Assembly: GCA_934565795.1 (NCBI GenBank)
Contig: CAKTIM010000005.1
Location: forward strand, 62,001 to 126,000
Origin: an uncultured Oscillospiraceae bacterium
GTDB lineage: Bacteria; Bacillota; Clostridia; Oscillospirales; Oscillospiraceae
Direction: 5' to 3'
Length of the DNA: 64,000 nucleotides
Positions 50,139 through 58,286 of the stretch are shown piece by piece. The stretch's first letter is position 1. Each line of letters starts with the position of its first letter. The notes under the pieces are model-generated. The model saw nothing but the letters and a program-made list of their open reading frames with translations. It was not told where the DNA came from and ran no database searches. The translations under genes and the position numbers were made by a program.

Positions 50139-50776
50139 AGTTCTCCCTCCTGCTCCAATTTCACCAGCTCCAGGGGCGTGTCAATGCGCAGTAAATAATG
50201 GCTGGGGGTGTCAAACCCATAGGCTGCCCAGATAAAGGGCACCCCTGCCTCCACCGTGGCGTCCAGATCCCCCTGGGTGTCGCCGATGTAGGCACAGGAG
50301 GTAATGGCGTATTTTTCCATGAGGGTTCGGATGGTTCGGCCCTTGCTGGTGCCGGTGTCGCCAAAGCATAGATGGCCGCTGATCAGGTGCGCTAGGCCCA
50401 GTTTTTCCATACACAGTTCCGGGTAGCCCTGCTGACTGTTGCTCACAATAAACAGCCGGTGGGTCGCGGACAGGGCCTGAAGGGCCTCCACAATGCCGGG
50501 GTAGCCGATGCGGCACTCGTTTTCCTCAAGATAGGCATTTTCCCTGGCCATGCACCGCTCCATCAGGCCATAGCGCTCTGCCGGGGACAGGTCGGGGAAC
50601 AGCTCGTCGGCAATGGCGGTCATCACCTTGCCGAACAGCGGGCGCAGCCGGGCCGCGTCCACGCAGTAGCGGGACAGCCCTTCCTCCCGCAGCTGGAGGT
50701 TGTAGCCCTCCGCTACCAGGGCGCGGGAATCCCACAGCGTCCCGTCGATATCAAAAATCAGACTTTCAAACCGCAT
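50135..50776 (-). CDS. HAD-family hydrolase (phosphoglycolate phosphatase-like)
   Basis: A 213-residue haloacid dehalogenase-type phosphatase. Motif I is FDIDGTLWDS (residues 8-17, nucleophile Asp8 or equivalent and Asp10), motif II is IVSNSQQG, the lysine is in TGTSKGRT and motif IV is YIGDTQGDLDAT. The helical cap between motif I and II marks subfamily I. Substrates may be phosphoglycolate or other small phosphate esters. It begins one base after the uridine kinase stop and overlaps the DUF89 gene start. Confidence 0.88.
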   Translation of the reverse strand: MRFESLIFDIDGTLWDSRALVAEGYNLQLREEGLSRYCVDAARLRPLFGKVMTAIADELFPDLSPAERYGLMERCMARENAYLEENECRIGYPGIVEALQALSATHRLFIVSNSQQGYPELCMEKLGLAHLISGHLCFGDTGTSKGRTIRTLMEKYAITSCAYIGDTQGDLDATVEAGVPFIWAAYGFDTPSHYLLRIDTPLELVKLEQEGEL

Positions 50777-50777
50777 T

Positions 50778-51401
50778 TCAAACCTCGTCCAGATAATGAC
50801 GGATGTGGCCGGTGATCATGCTCAGCGCTACCAGGTTCTTGCCGCCCTCCGGCACCACCAGATCGGCATACTTTTTGCTTGGCTCTACGTACCGCTCGTG
50901 CATGGGCTTTACCGTCTCCTGGTACTGGGCCAGCACGCTTTCCAGAGAGCGGCCGCGCTTGTTCACATCCCGCTTGATGCGGCGGCACAGGCGGATATCC
51001 GCGTCGGTATCCACAAAGATCTTGATGTCCATCAGGTTACGCAGCTCTTCATTTTCAAAAATCAGAATGCCCTCTACGATGATGACCCGCTTGGGCACCA
51101 GCTTTACCGTCTCATCGGAGCGATTGTGCACGGTGAAATCGTACACCGGGCATTCAATGGCAAAGCCCCGGCGCAGCTGCTCCAGGTGGTAGACCATCAG
51201 GCTGGTGTCGAAAGCGCCCGGCTCGTCGTAGTTCAGCTTGCAGCGCTCCTCATAGAGCATCTCATCGTGACGCTTGTAGTAATTGTCGTGACTGAGAACC
51301 GTGACCTCGCCGCCAAATTCATTGATCAGATTTTTCATCAGCGTCGTCTTGCCGCTGGCCGTGCCTCCCGCGATGCCGATTACCAGAATATCATTTTCCA
51401 T
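50778..51401 (-). CDS. udk: Uridine kinase
   Basis: A 207-residue P-loop kinase that phosphorylates uridine and cytidine in pyrimidine salvage. The P-loop is GIAGGTASGKTT (about 9-20); DNYYKRHDEM, NYDEPGAFD and the RRIKRDVNKRGR lid are typical of uridine kinases. The length is normal for the family. It lies 12 bases downstream of murI in the same minus-strand operon. Confidence 0.94.
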   Translation of the reverse strand: MENDILVIGIAGGTASGKTTLMKNLINEFGGEVTVLSHDNYYKRHDEMLYEERCKLNYDEPGAFDTSLMVYHLEQLRRGFAIECPVYDFTVHNRSDETVKLVPKRVIIVEGILIFENEELRNLMDIKIFVDTDADIRLCRRIKRDVNKRGRSLESVLAQYQETVKPMHERYVEPSKKYADLVVPEGGKNLVALSMITGHIRHYLDEV

Positions 51402-51413
51402 GCTCGCTCCTCC

Positions 51414-52184
51414 TCAATCCGTCAGCCCCAGCATACGCCGGGAACGACGCAGTATTTCCTGTGTCCCCAGGCTGTTTTCCAGGATCACCTGGCCCGGCCC
51501 GTTTTCCAGCAGGCCCGCCGCCTCCAGGCGGTGCAGCGTCTCCCTGGCGGTGCCGTCGCCGCCGTCCAGCACTGCAACCCGCGGCCCCAGCAGCCGCTCC
51601 ATGGCATGAGAGGCAAAGGGGAAATGGGTGCAGCCCAGCACCAGCGCGTCCATCCTGTCCGCAAAGGGATCCAGTAGGGTGTGGAGCGTCTGCTCCATGA
51701 TGGGGGTATCCACCCGGCCCTCTTCGATCAGCGGAACCAGCTGGGGCGCGGGAATCTTGTATACCTGGCATCTGGCCGCGTAGCGGGTCAGCAGGTGGCA
51801 GAATTTTTCCTCCCGCAGGGTCACCGGGGTGGCCATCACGCCAATCCGGCCGCCGGGAAAGCGATCCGCTGCCAGCTTTAGCGCAGGCTCAATACCCACC
51901 ACGATCAGCTCCGGGTATTTGGCCCGCAGCGGCTCGATGGCGGCGGAGGTGGCAGTGTTGCAGGCAACCACCAGCGCCTTCAGCCCCCGGCTCATCAGCC
52001 GCTCCGCCGTGCTCAGGGTCAGGGCCTCCACCTCTGCCCGGCTGCGCACTCCGTAGGGCGCGTGGGCAGAATCCCCATAATACAGGAAACGCTCCCCCGG
52101 CATCCGCCGCCGCAGATGCCGCAGAACGCTCAGCCCGCCCAGCCCGGAATCAAAGACCGCAATATAATCCTGCTTGGTATTCAT
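51414..52184 (-). CDS. murI: Glutamate racemase
   Basis: A 256-residue cofactor-independent racemase that makes D-glutamate for peptidoglycan. The two catalytic cysteines are in VVACNTATS (about residue 74) and LGCTHFPFA (about 186); the substrate loop FDSGLGGLSVL is at residues 11-21 and YYGDSAHAPYG at about 36-46. It is the first gene of the operon with its own promoter. Linkage to uridine kinase and two phosphatases has no obvious pathway logic beyond nucleotide-sugar and wall supply. Confidence 0.95.
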   Translation of the reverse strand: MNTKQDYIAVFDSGLGGLSVLRHLRRRMPGERFLYYGDSAHAPYGVRSRAEVEALTLSTAERLMSRGLKALVVACNTATSAAIEPLRAKYPELIVVGIEPALKLAADRFPGGRIGVMATPVTLREEKFCHLLTRYAARCQVYKIPAPQLVPLIEEGRVDTPIMEQTLHTLLDPFADRMDALVLGCTHFPFASHAMERLLGPRVAVLDGGDGTARETLHRLEAAGLLENGPGQVILENSLGTQEILRRSRRMLGLTD

Positions 52185-52228
52185 GGTCTCACCTGGCCTT
52201 CGTAAGAATTCCTCCGAATGTAGCTCCT

Positions 52229-52257
52229 ATTCTATCAGATTTTGACGGATTTTTCAA
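52229..52257 (-). promoter_or_regulatory. Promoter of the murI operon
   Basis: On the minus strand TTGAAA (52252-52257), 17-base spacer, TAGAAT (52229-52234), about 45 bases before murI. Confidence 0.75.
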
Positions 52258-52291
52258 CAAAGAATGTGAACCCAACCCGGAAAAGCAAGAA

Positions 52292-52320
52292 CCGCTCCCA
52301 CAGCATTGCCATGGGAGCGG
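52292..52320 (-). terminator. Terminator after the LCP gene
   Basis: CCGCTCCCA (52292-52300) pairs with TGGGAGCGG (52312-52320); on the minus strand a TTCTTGCTTTT tract follows. Confidence 0.75.
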
Positions 52321-52335
52321 GAGGTTCCACATAAT

Positions 52336-53520
52336 TTACGATTCACCGTTGAGAATGGGGGCCAGCAGGCGCTTGTTGGCCTCAAAGTCGCATTTCAGCA
52401 CGCCGCCGGGGCCGTCGGGCAGCTCCACCATCTCGCCCCAATAGGTCCCCTCCGCAGGGCACTGATTGGAGACCAGGTTCAGGTCGAACAGATAAGGGGT
52501 CAGCTCCGTGACATACATTCTCATGTCCTCGACGCTGATGTTGGTGATGATTTCGCCGAGTATCATGTCAATCAGCTTGTCCAGCTCTCCGGCGCTCATC
52601 TGGGTGCACTTCTCCACCAGCTGAGCAAGCACCTTCTGCTGCCGCTTGACCCGGTTCATATCGCTGTCGGCGTTGTTCACATGCCGCTCCCGGGCGTATT
52701 CCAGGGCCATGAAGCCATCCAGATGGTTCATGCCCTCGGTGATAATCACCTCGTCCTCAGTACCGATATTATCCCAAACGCTGTTCCAAATTCCGGCGAG
52801 TTCTTTCATGCGGGTGTATTCATCCCCCACCAACTCGATATCCACACCGCCGACGTAATTCACAACGTTTATAAAGGTGTCAAAGCTGAGCTCAATATCG
52901 CCGTCCACATTGACGCCGTAGTTATTGGCGAGGGTCATGTTCAGCATTTCCATGGCGCCGGCGTCGCCGTACCAGGAGTAGCCCAGGGCGTAGCTGGTAT
53001 TGATGCGGTTCCAGCCGCAGGTGTGGCCGCGATAGTCCGCCAGCTTGACATAATTATCCCGCAGGAAGGAGGTCATGGTCAGGGTGCGGGTCTGCTTGTT
53101 CAGGGTCAGCAGCATGATGCCGTCGGCCAGCTTGTGATCCTCGCCCTCCCGGGAATCCTGGCCAATCACCAGAATGTTTACCACCCGGCCGGACTGCCCG
53201 TAATCCGGCTCTGTGGCTGCCTCCGTTGCAGGCTCCGTAGGGGCCTCGGTCTCATTGTCGGGGAACGCAACCAAGCTGGGATCCGTTTCATCCAGATTGC
53301 CGATCAGGGCGGACAGATCCTGGCCGCTGGTGTCCTTCTCCACAAACTCTGCCTGGGTGACCTTTCCAAATTTGGAATTGATATACCACCAGGCCACGCC
53401 TGCGATCAGTCCCAGCGTGATGATGAGCGTCAGAACAACGGCCAGCACGATTTTCCACGCGCCACCGCCGCTTTTTCTACTGTTATTGGAGCCGCCTCCG
53501 TAACGTCCTTGGTATGCCAT
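52336..53520 (-). CDS. LytR-CpsA-Psr family protein
   Basis: A 394-residue type II membrane protein: short Gly/Ser/Lys-rich cytoplasmic tail, one membrane segment (about 23-46), a Thr/Glu-rich linker (PTEPATEAATEP) and an LCP domain (about 110-320). LCP motifs are VNILVIGQDSRE, DGIMLLTLN, TSFLRDNYV and the YARERHVNNADSDMNRVKRQQ arginine block. It attaches glycans to peptidoglycan. It is transcribed away from a cluster of glycosyltransferases, which may build its substrate. The ATG follows AAAGGAGA. This is the second LCP gene in the window, and unlike the first it is not a lipoprotein. Confidence 0.93.
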   Translation of the reverse strand: MAYQGRYGGGSNNSRKSGGGAWKIVLAVVLTLIITLGLIAGVAWWYINSKFGKVTQAEFVEKDTSGQDLSALIGNLDETDPSLVAFPDNETEAPTEPATEAATEPDYGQSGRVVNILVIGQDSREGEDHKLADGIMLLTLNKQTRTLTMTSFLRDNYVKLADYRGHTCGWNRINTSYALGYSWYGDAGAMEMLNMTLANNYGVNVDGDIELSFDTFINVVNYVGGVDIELVGDEYTRMKELAGIWNSVWDNIGTEDEVIITEGMNHLDGFMALEYARERHVNNADSDMNRVKRQQKVLAQLVEKCTQMSAGELDKLIDMILGEIITNISVEDMRMYVTELTPYLFDLNLVSNQCPAEGTYWGEMVELPDGPGGVLKCDFEANKRLLAPILNGES

Positions 53521-53607
53521 TTGGTAATCTCCTTTATGATCCAGTTATGATTGTTGTGAAATCCCAATAAATCCTGTGATTCCGTTTCCTTCGGACTAAT
53601 CACATCC

Positions 53608-53635
53608 ATTATACACATAAATCGGAAAAACGCAA
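53608..53635 (-). promoter_or_regulatory. Promoter of the LCP gene
   Basis: On the minus strand TTGCGT (53630-53635), 16-base spacer, TATAAT (53608-53613). Confidence 0.72.
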
Positions 53636-53709
53636 CAACTTTTCACATTCTCTTCGCCATCGGATGTATTTCCATCCCACTTTTTGCAGTGCCTGCGGGG
53701 AAATTGGAA

Positions 53710-53737
53710 TTGCAAAACGGAAGTTTTTTGGTATAAT
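53710..53737 (+). promoter_or_regulatory. Promoter of the glycosyltransferase/deacetylase cluster
   Basis: TTGCAA (53710-53715), 16-base spacer, TATAAT (53732-53737). Predicted transcript start near 53744, which argues against start codons before about 53760. Confidence 0.75.
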
Positions 53738-53775
53738 AGAGGAAAGCATTTCCTTTGTTTTTTGAAAAGAGAGAG

Positions 53776-54924
53776 GTGGTTGCAACGACGGTCGTATTTG
53801 TGTCAAATTATTTTAATCACCATCAGGCGTGGGTCAGCCGGGAGCTGGACGCGCTGACCTCCCAGCATTACTTTTTCATTGAGACGATGGAAATGGAGCA
53901 GGAGCGAAGGGCAATGGGCTGGGGGGACGATTCGCGGCCGGAGTATGTGCTGCGCGCCTACGATCCGGCGCAGCGGCAGCGCTGCCGTCAGCTGATCGCC
54001 CAGGCGGATGCCGTGATCTGGGGCAGCTGTCCCTACCATATGATTCTTCCCCGGCTGCTGCGCCATAAGCTGACCTTTACCTATTCCGAGCGGCTGTTCA
54101 AAGAGGGGAAGTCCGGCTTTGGCTTCTGGGGGCGGGCCATCAAGTATGGCCTGTTTTTGCGCGCCCCTCAGAAGAACCATTATTTGCTTTGCAGCAGTGC
54201 CTATACGGCGGCGGATCACGCCCTGCTGCATCAGTTTCAGGGCCGGGCGCTGCGGTGGGGCTACTTTCCCCAGACGGTCGAGCAGTCACTTCCGGCGCTG
54301 ATGGCACAAAAACAGCCGGGTACGATTCTGTGGGCCGGGAGGATGATCGGCTGGAAGCACCCGGAGTACGCCTTAGAGACGGCACGGCGGCTGAAGGCGG
54401 CAGGCTGCCCCTTTACCATGGAGCTGGTGGGTACCGGCGCACTGGAGCAGACCCTGCGTGCCCAGGTGGAGGCGTGGGATTTGCAGGACTGCGTCCGGCT
54501 TACCGGCGCAGCCACGCCGGAGCAGGTGCGGGCCAAAATGGATCGCGCCGCTATTTTCCTCATCACCTCTGACCAAAACGAGGGCTGGGGCGCGGTGCTG
54601 AATGAATCCATGAACAGCGGCTGTGCCGTTGTGACCTGCCGTGCCACCGGGGCCGCGCCCTTTTTGGTGGAGGACGGCAAAAACGGCCTCCTGTTTGAAA
54701 AACTGGATGTGGATGCCCTGGTGGAGAAAACCCGCTATCTTCTGGAGCATCCGGCGCAGGCCCGGCAGATGGGAGAAAACGCCTGCCGCACCATTATGAA
54801 GACCTGGAACAGCCATTGCGCCGCTGCCCGCCTGATTGCGCTGATTGAAGCCCTTGCCGCTGGAAGGCAGCCGGAGCTGCCCGCCACAGGGCCATGCAGC
54901 CCCGCGCCAAACCTAGAGGACTAA
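53776..54924 (+). CDS. Glycosyltransferase family 4 protein (first of cluster)
   Basis: A GT-B fold enzyme of about 382 residues. The first strand is VVFVSNYFNHHQ, GTILWAGRMIGWKHPEYALE begins the C-terminal nucleotide-sugar domain, and NEGWGAVLNESMNSGCAVV contains the E-x7-E motif. Donor and acceptor sugars are unknown. The start is uncertain: no ATG lies near the conserved first strand. GTG at 53776 is in frame with AAGAGAGAG just before it; TTG 53755 and GTG 53800 are alternatives. It is the first gene of a plus-strand cluster and is divergent from the LCP gene. Confidence 0.85.
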   Translation: MVATTVVFVSNYFNHHQAWVSRELDALTSQHYFFIETMEMEQERRAMGWGDDSRPEYVLRAYDPAQRQRCRQLIAQADAVIWGSCPYHMILPRLLRHKLTFTYSERLFKEGKSGFGFWGRAIKYGLFLRAPQKNHYLLCSSAYTAADHALLHQFQGRALRWGYFPQTVEQSLPALMAQKQPGTILWAGRMIGWKHPEYALETARRLKAAGCPFTMELVGTGALEQTLRAQVEAWDLQDCVRLTGAATPEQVRAKMDRAAIFLITSDQNEGWGAVLNESMNSGCAVVTCRATGAAPFLVEDGKNGLLFEKLDVDALVEKTRYLLEHPAQARQMGENACRTIMKTWNSHCAAARLIALIEALAAGRQPELPATGPCSPAPNLED

Positions 54925-54939
54925 GAGGAGAATTACCAT

Positions 54940-55611
54940 ATGAATTATCTGTTTGTGGTCGCCCACCCGGACGACGAATCGGATGCCGCAGGCGGTACCA
55001 TCTACCGCCTGGTGCAGCAGGGGCATCGGGTCGCGGTGGCGATCATGGTTTGCCAGGCTGCTGCGCGGCAGAACCTGTCCAGCACCCTGGCCTCCGACGA
55101 GGAGAAGGCGCTGAAGATTCTGGGAGTGGAAAAGACCTATCACGCCGATTTCCCCAATATCAAGATGAATACCGTGCCCCATCTGGAGCTGGTGCAGTTT
55201 ATTGAGCGCTGCATCGACGACTTCCAGGCGGAGGCCATCGTTACTCACCATCCCACGGATACCAACAACGACCATGTGATGACCAGCGGGGCCGCCCAGG
55301 CTGCCTGCCGCCTGTTCCAGCGGAGGCAGACGGACTACCGCCTGCGCCTGTTCATGTATATGGAAACACCCTCGGCAACGGAATGGTCTTTGGACAGCTC
55401 CGCGAACCGCTTCACGCCCAATTGTTTTATCGAAATCGGCCAGGAGGGATTGAACGCCAAGCTGCGGGCTTTGGCGGAATACAAGGGCGTTATGCGCCCC
55501 TATCCCCACCCCCGCTCCGAGGAAAATTACCGGGGGCTGGCCGCCTATCGGGGCGCTCAGGCGGGGCTTTGCTATGCGGAGGCCTTTGAGATCGTATTTG
55601 AGGTTCGGTAA
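54940..55611 (+). CDS. PIG-L family N-deacetylase
   Basis: A 223-residue zinc-dependent deacetylase of the LmbE/PIG-L fold. The metal motif AHPDDES is at residues 8-14 and the later motif THHPTDTNNDH at about 107-117 supplies further ligands. Such enzymes remove acetyl groups from N-acetylglucosamine conjugates. In mycothiol and bacillithiol pathways a GT4 enzyme and a PIG-L deacetylase act in sequence; here the genes are adjacent, but so are two more glycosyltransferases, which fits surface-glycan assembly better. AGAGGAG precedes the ATG. Confidence 0.92.
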   Translation: MNYLFVVAHPDDESDAAGGTIYRLVQQGHRVAVAIMVCQAAARQNLSSTLASDEEKALKILGVEKTYHADFPNIKMNTVPHLELVQFIERCIDDFQAEAIVTHHPTDTNNDHVMTSGAAQAACRLFQRRQTDYRLRLFMYMETPSATEWSLDSSANRFTPNCFIEIGQEGLNAKLRALAEYKGVMRPYPHPRSEENYRGLAAYRGAQAGLCYAEAFEIVFEVR

Positions 55612-55622
55612 AAAGAGCTGCT

Positions 55623-56825
55623 ATGAAGATATTGGTTGTTTCCCAGTATTACTACCCGGAGCAGTTCCGCATTACAGAGGTATGCGAGGAGCTGGTGCGG
55701 CGGGGGCACGAGGTGACGGTGCTCACCGGCCGGCCCAACTACCCGGAGGGGAAGGTGTATCCCGGCTATGAGCACACCCGCCGGGAAAACCACAACGGCG
55801 TTGAGATCATCCGCTGCCAGATCCGCCCCAGGGGACGGGGGGCCGCCGCCCTGGCGGTCAACTATGTGAGCTTCCTGCTGCGCGGCTGGCTGCGGGCCGG
55901 ACAGCTGCCGGAGGATTTTGATGTGGTATTTGTCTACCAGCTTTCCCCGGTGACCATGACCATCCCCGCCCTGCGCTACAAAAAGCGGTACGGCGTGCCG
56001 GTGTACCTGTACTGCCTGGATCTGTGGCCGGAATCCATGCGGGATAATATCCCCAATACCGACTCCGTGCCCTACCGGCTGCTGCGCCGCTGGTGCGAAA
56101 AAATTTACAATGGGGCAGACGAGATCGGCATCACATCCCCGCCGTTCCGGGATTATTTAAGCAGCGTGTGCGCCGTCCCGGTGGAGCGGATCACTGACTT
56201 GCCCCAGCATGCCGAGGATATGCAGCGTTACGGCGACCTGACCACCCAGGATAACGGCATCACCGACTTCGTTTTCCTGGGCAACGTAGGCGTTGCGCAG
56301 GATCTGGAAAACGTGGCCAGAGCCGTCCGGCTGATGGATACGCCAAAGCCCTTTGCCGTCCACATCGTCGGCACCGGCCCCATGCTGGAGCCGCTGAAGG
56401 AAACGGTGCGTTCTTTGGGGGTGGAGGGCCATTTTGCCTTCCACGGGCGGTACCCGCTGGGGCAGATGCCCCGCTTCTACCGCCTGGCGGATGCCTGCCT
56501 GTTGACACTGTACGGTGACAACGCCGCCGGTCAGACCATCCCCGGCAAGCTCCAGGGCTACATGAGCGCCGGAAAGCCTGTTATTGCCGCCATCAATGGC
56601 GCTGCCGCCAATGTGATCCGGCAGGCGCAGTGCGGCATTTGCGCAGAGGCTGGAAATCCGGCTGCCCTTGCGGACATTATGACGGATTTCATAGAGCACC
56701 CGGAGCAGGCGGCGCGAATGGGGCAAAGTGGCAGGGATTTTTATGAAAAGCACTTTTCCCTGGATATATTCACAACGAATCTGGAAAGGCAGATGGCCGA
56801 TCTGTGTAAGAGAGCCTCCAAATAA
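55623..56825 (+). CDS. Glycosyltransferase family 4 protein, WbuB-like
   Basis: A 400-residue GT-B enzyme. The start MKILVVSQYYYPEQFRITEV and LTGRPNYPEGKVYPGYE are close to the WbuB group, which transfers an N-acetylated amino sugar in O-antigen or colanic-acid type pathways. The C-terminal domain has VFLGNVGVAQDLENV, and instead of a standard E-x7-E it has GQTIPGKLQGYMSAGKPVI, as usual for WbuB. It follows the deacetylase gene by 11 bases and has only AAAAGAG upstream. Confidence 0.9.
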   Translation: MKILVVSQYYYPEQFRITEVCEELVRRGHEVTVLTGRPNYPEGKVYPGYEHTRRENHNGVEIIRCQIRPRGRGAAALAVNYVSFLLRGWLRAGQLPEDFDVVFVYQLSPVTMTIPALRYKKRYGVPVYLYCLDLWPESMRDNIPNTDSVPYRLLRRWCEKIYNGADEIGITSPPFRDYLSSVCAVPVERITDLPQHAEDMQRYGDLTTQDNGITDFVFLGNVGVAQDLENVARAVRLMDTPKPFAVHIVGTGPMLEPLKETVRSLGVEGHFAFHGRYPLGQMPRFYRLADACLLTLYGDNAAGQTIPGKLQGYMSAGKPVIAAINGAAANVIRQAQCGICAEAGNPAALADIMTDFIEHPEQAARMGQSGRDFYEKHFSLDIFTTNLERQMADLCKRASK

Positions 56826-56933
56826 ATTGACTGCGGCTGTGCAGCGCACCCACACGGCGGAATGAAATCCAATTCCCGGCTGTCAGCCCTTGCCGGTTGA
56901 ATCAGAGCTTTTCAAGGAAATGAGAGGGATTCC

Positions 56934-58145
56934 ATGCGGATTCTATTCATCAATATCTGCTGCGGCGGCAGCACCGGGCGAATCTGTACCGAGCTAGCGG
57001 ACGCACTGGATGCCATGGGGCATTCGGTGCGGATCGCCTATGGCCGGGACGAGGTGCCGGAGGCGGCACGGAAATATGCCCACCAGATCGGCTCCCAATG
57101 GGGCGTTTACCGGCATGTCCTGCGCGCCAGACTGCTGGATGATGCCGGATTTGGCAGCCGCCGGGAGACAGAGGAATTCGTCCGCTGGGTGGAGGAATTT
57201 GACCCGGATGTGATTCACCTGCATAACCTGCACGGCTACTACCTCCATGTGGGTGTGTTGTTCGACTACCTGCGCCGCTGCGGGAAGAAGATTTTCTGGA
57301 CGCTGCACGACAGCTGGGCCTATACCGGCCACACCCCCTACTGCGACGCGGCAGGCTGTACCCGGTGGATACAGGGCTGCGCACACTGCCCGCAGAAAAA
57401 TGAGTACCCCTGCACGCTGCTTGACCGCTCTCGCCGGAATTGGCTGAAAAAGCGGGAGCTGTTTGCACAGATTCCAAGCATGCAGCTCATTGTGCCATCC
57501 GAATGGATGGCCAGGCAGGTGGCGCAGTCTTTCTTAAAGAGCTACCCGGTTCATATCATCCGCAATGGCGTCGACACTGCCTGCTTCCGTCCCCGGAAGG
57601 AAGAAAAGACCGCCGTTTCCGGCGGCGGAAGCCTGAAGGAGACGCTGGGCCTGCTTGGCAGGGAGGTCGTTCTGGGGGTCGCCTCCGTCTGGAATGCTGA
57701 AAAGGGGCTTCCCGATTTTGTCAGACTGGCCGAAATGCTTCCTGAACATCAGAAGATCGTGCTGATCGGCCTGACGCGGCAGCAGGTTGCCCGGCTCCCG
57801 GAATCCATTCTGGGCATTGAGCGCACGGCCAACATGCAGGAGCTGGCGCGGTATTATGCCATGGCGGATTACTTTGTGAACCTGACCTATCAGGACACCT
57901 ATCCCACCACCAATCTGGAGGCCATCAGCTGCGGGACGCCGGTGATTACCTATCAGACCGGCGGCAGCCCGGAAAGCGCGCTGCTGTATGGCACGGCGGT
58001 GCCCCGGGGGGACGTGGCGGCGGTGGCCCGGCTGCTGCGGGCATCCACCGTGTTTACCCCGGCCCCGAATCTGAATCTGGACAAATCTGTAACTCTGGAG
58101 CAGTATTTGAAGCTGTATCTTCCAACGCAGACCGGCGGCGCGTGA
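56934..58145 (+). CDS. Glycosyltransferase family 4 protein (last of cluster)
   Basis: A 403-residue GT-B enzyme. The N-terminal domain shows RILFINICCGGSTGRI, DVIHLHNLHGYYLH and WTLHDSWAYTGHTPYCD; a cysteine-rich strip (CDAAGCTRWIQGCAHCP) is typical of one GT4 subgroup that may bind a metal for stability. The C-terminal domain has GVASVWNAEKGL and TYPTTNLEAISCGTPVITY. Donor and acceptor are unknown. It is separated from the previous gene by 108 bases that contain a degenerate repeat end, but no separate promoter is evident. GAGAGG precedes the ATG. Confidence 0.9.
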   Translation: MRILFINICCGGSTGRICTELADALDAMGHSVRIAYGRDEVPEAARKYAHQIGSQWGVYRHVLRARLLDDAGFGSRRETEEFVRWVEEFDPDVIHLHNLHGYYLHVGVLFDYLRRCGKKIFWTLHDSWAYTGHTPYCDAAGCTRWIQGCAHCPQKNEYPCTLLDRSRRNWLKKRELFAQIPSMQLIVPSEWMARQVAQSFLKSYPVHIIRNGVDTACFRPRKEEKTAVSGGGSLKETLGLLGREVVLGVASVWNAEKGLPDFVRLAEMLPEHQKIVLIGLTRQQVARLPESILGIERTANMQELARYYAMADYFVNLTYQDTYPTTNLEAISCGTPVITYQTGGSPESALLYGTAVPRGDVAAVARLLRASTVFTPAPNLNLDKSVTLEQYLKLYLPTQTGGA

Positions 58146-58205
58146 GCGTTTTCTGCGCTGCCTGCTTGTGCGGATGAAAAAACAGTCTTTTCTGTCACGA
58201 ATAGC

Positions 58206-58234
58206 TTGTAATTTTTTGAAAACGGCGTTATAAT
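58206..58234 (+). promoter_or_regulatory. Promoter of the XpaC/TelA operon
   Basis: TTGTAA (58206-58211), 17-base spacer, TATAAT (58229-58234), about 52 bases before the start codon. Confidence 0.8.
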
Positions 58235-58286
58235 AGAAGACTAGAGCATTGCCAATACAAATACGTGGAATCTGGGGAGGGGTTTT

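Noticed and set aside
54940..55611. Bacillithiol deacetylase assignment (bshB) for the PIG-L gene
   Set aside because: The adjacent WbuB-like and other glycosyltransferases and the LCP gene fit surface-glycan assembly better, and no bshC is visible; kept as a generic PIG-L deacetylase.
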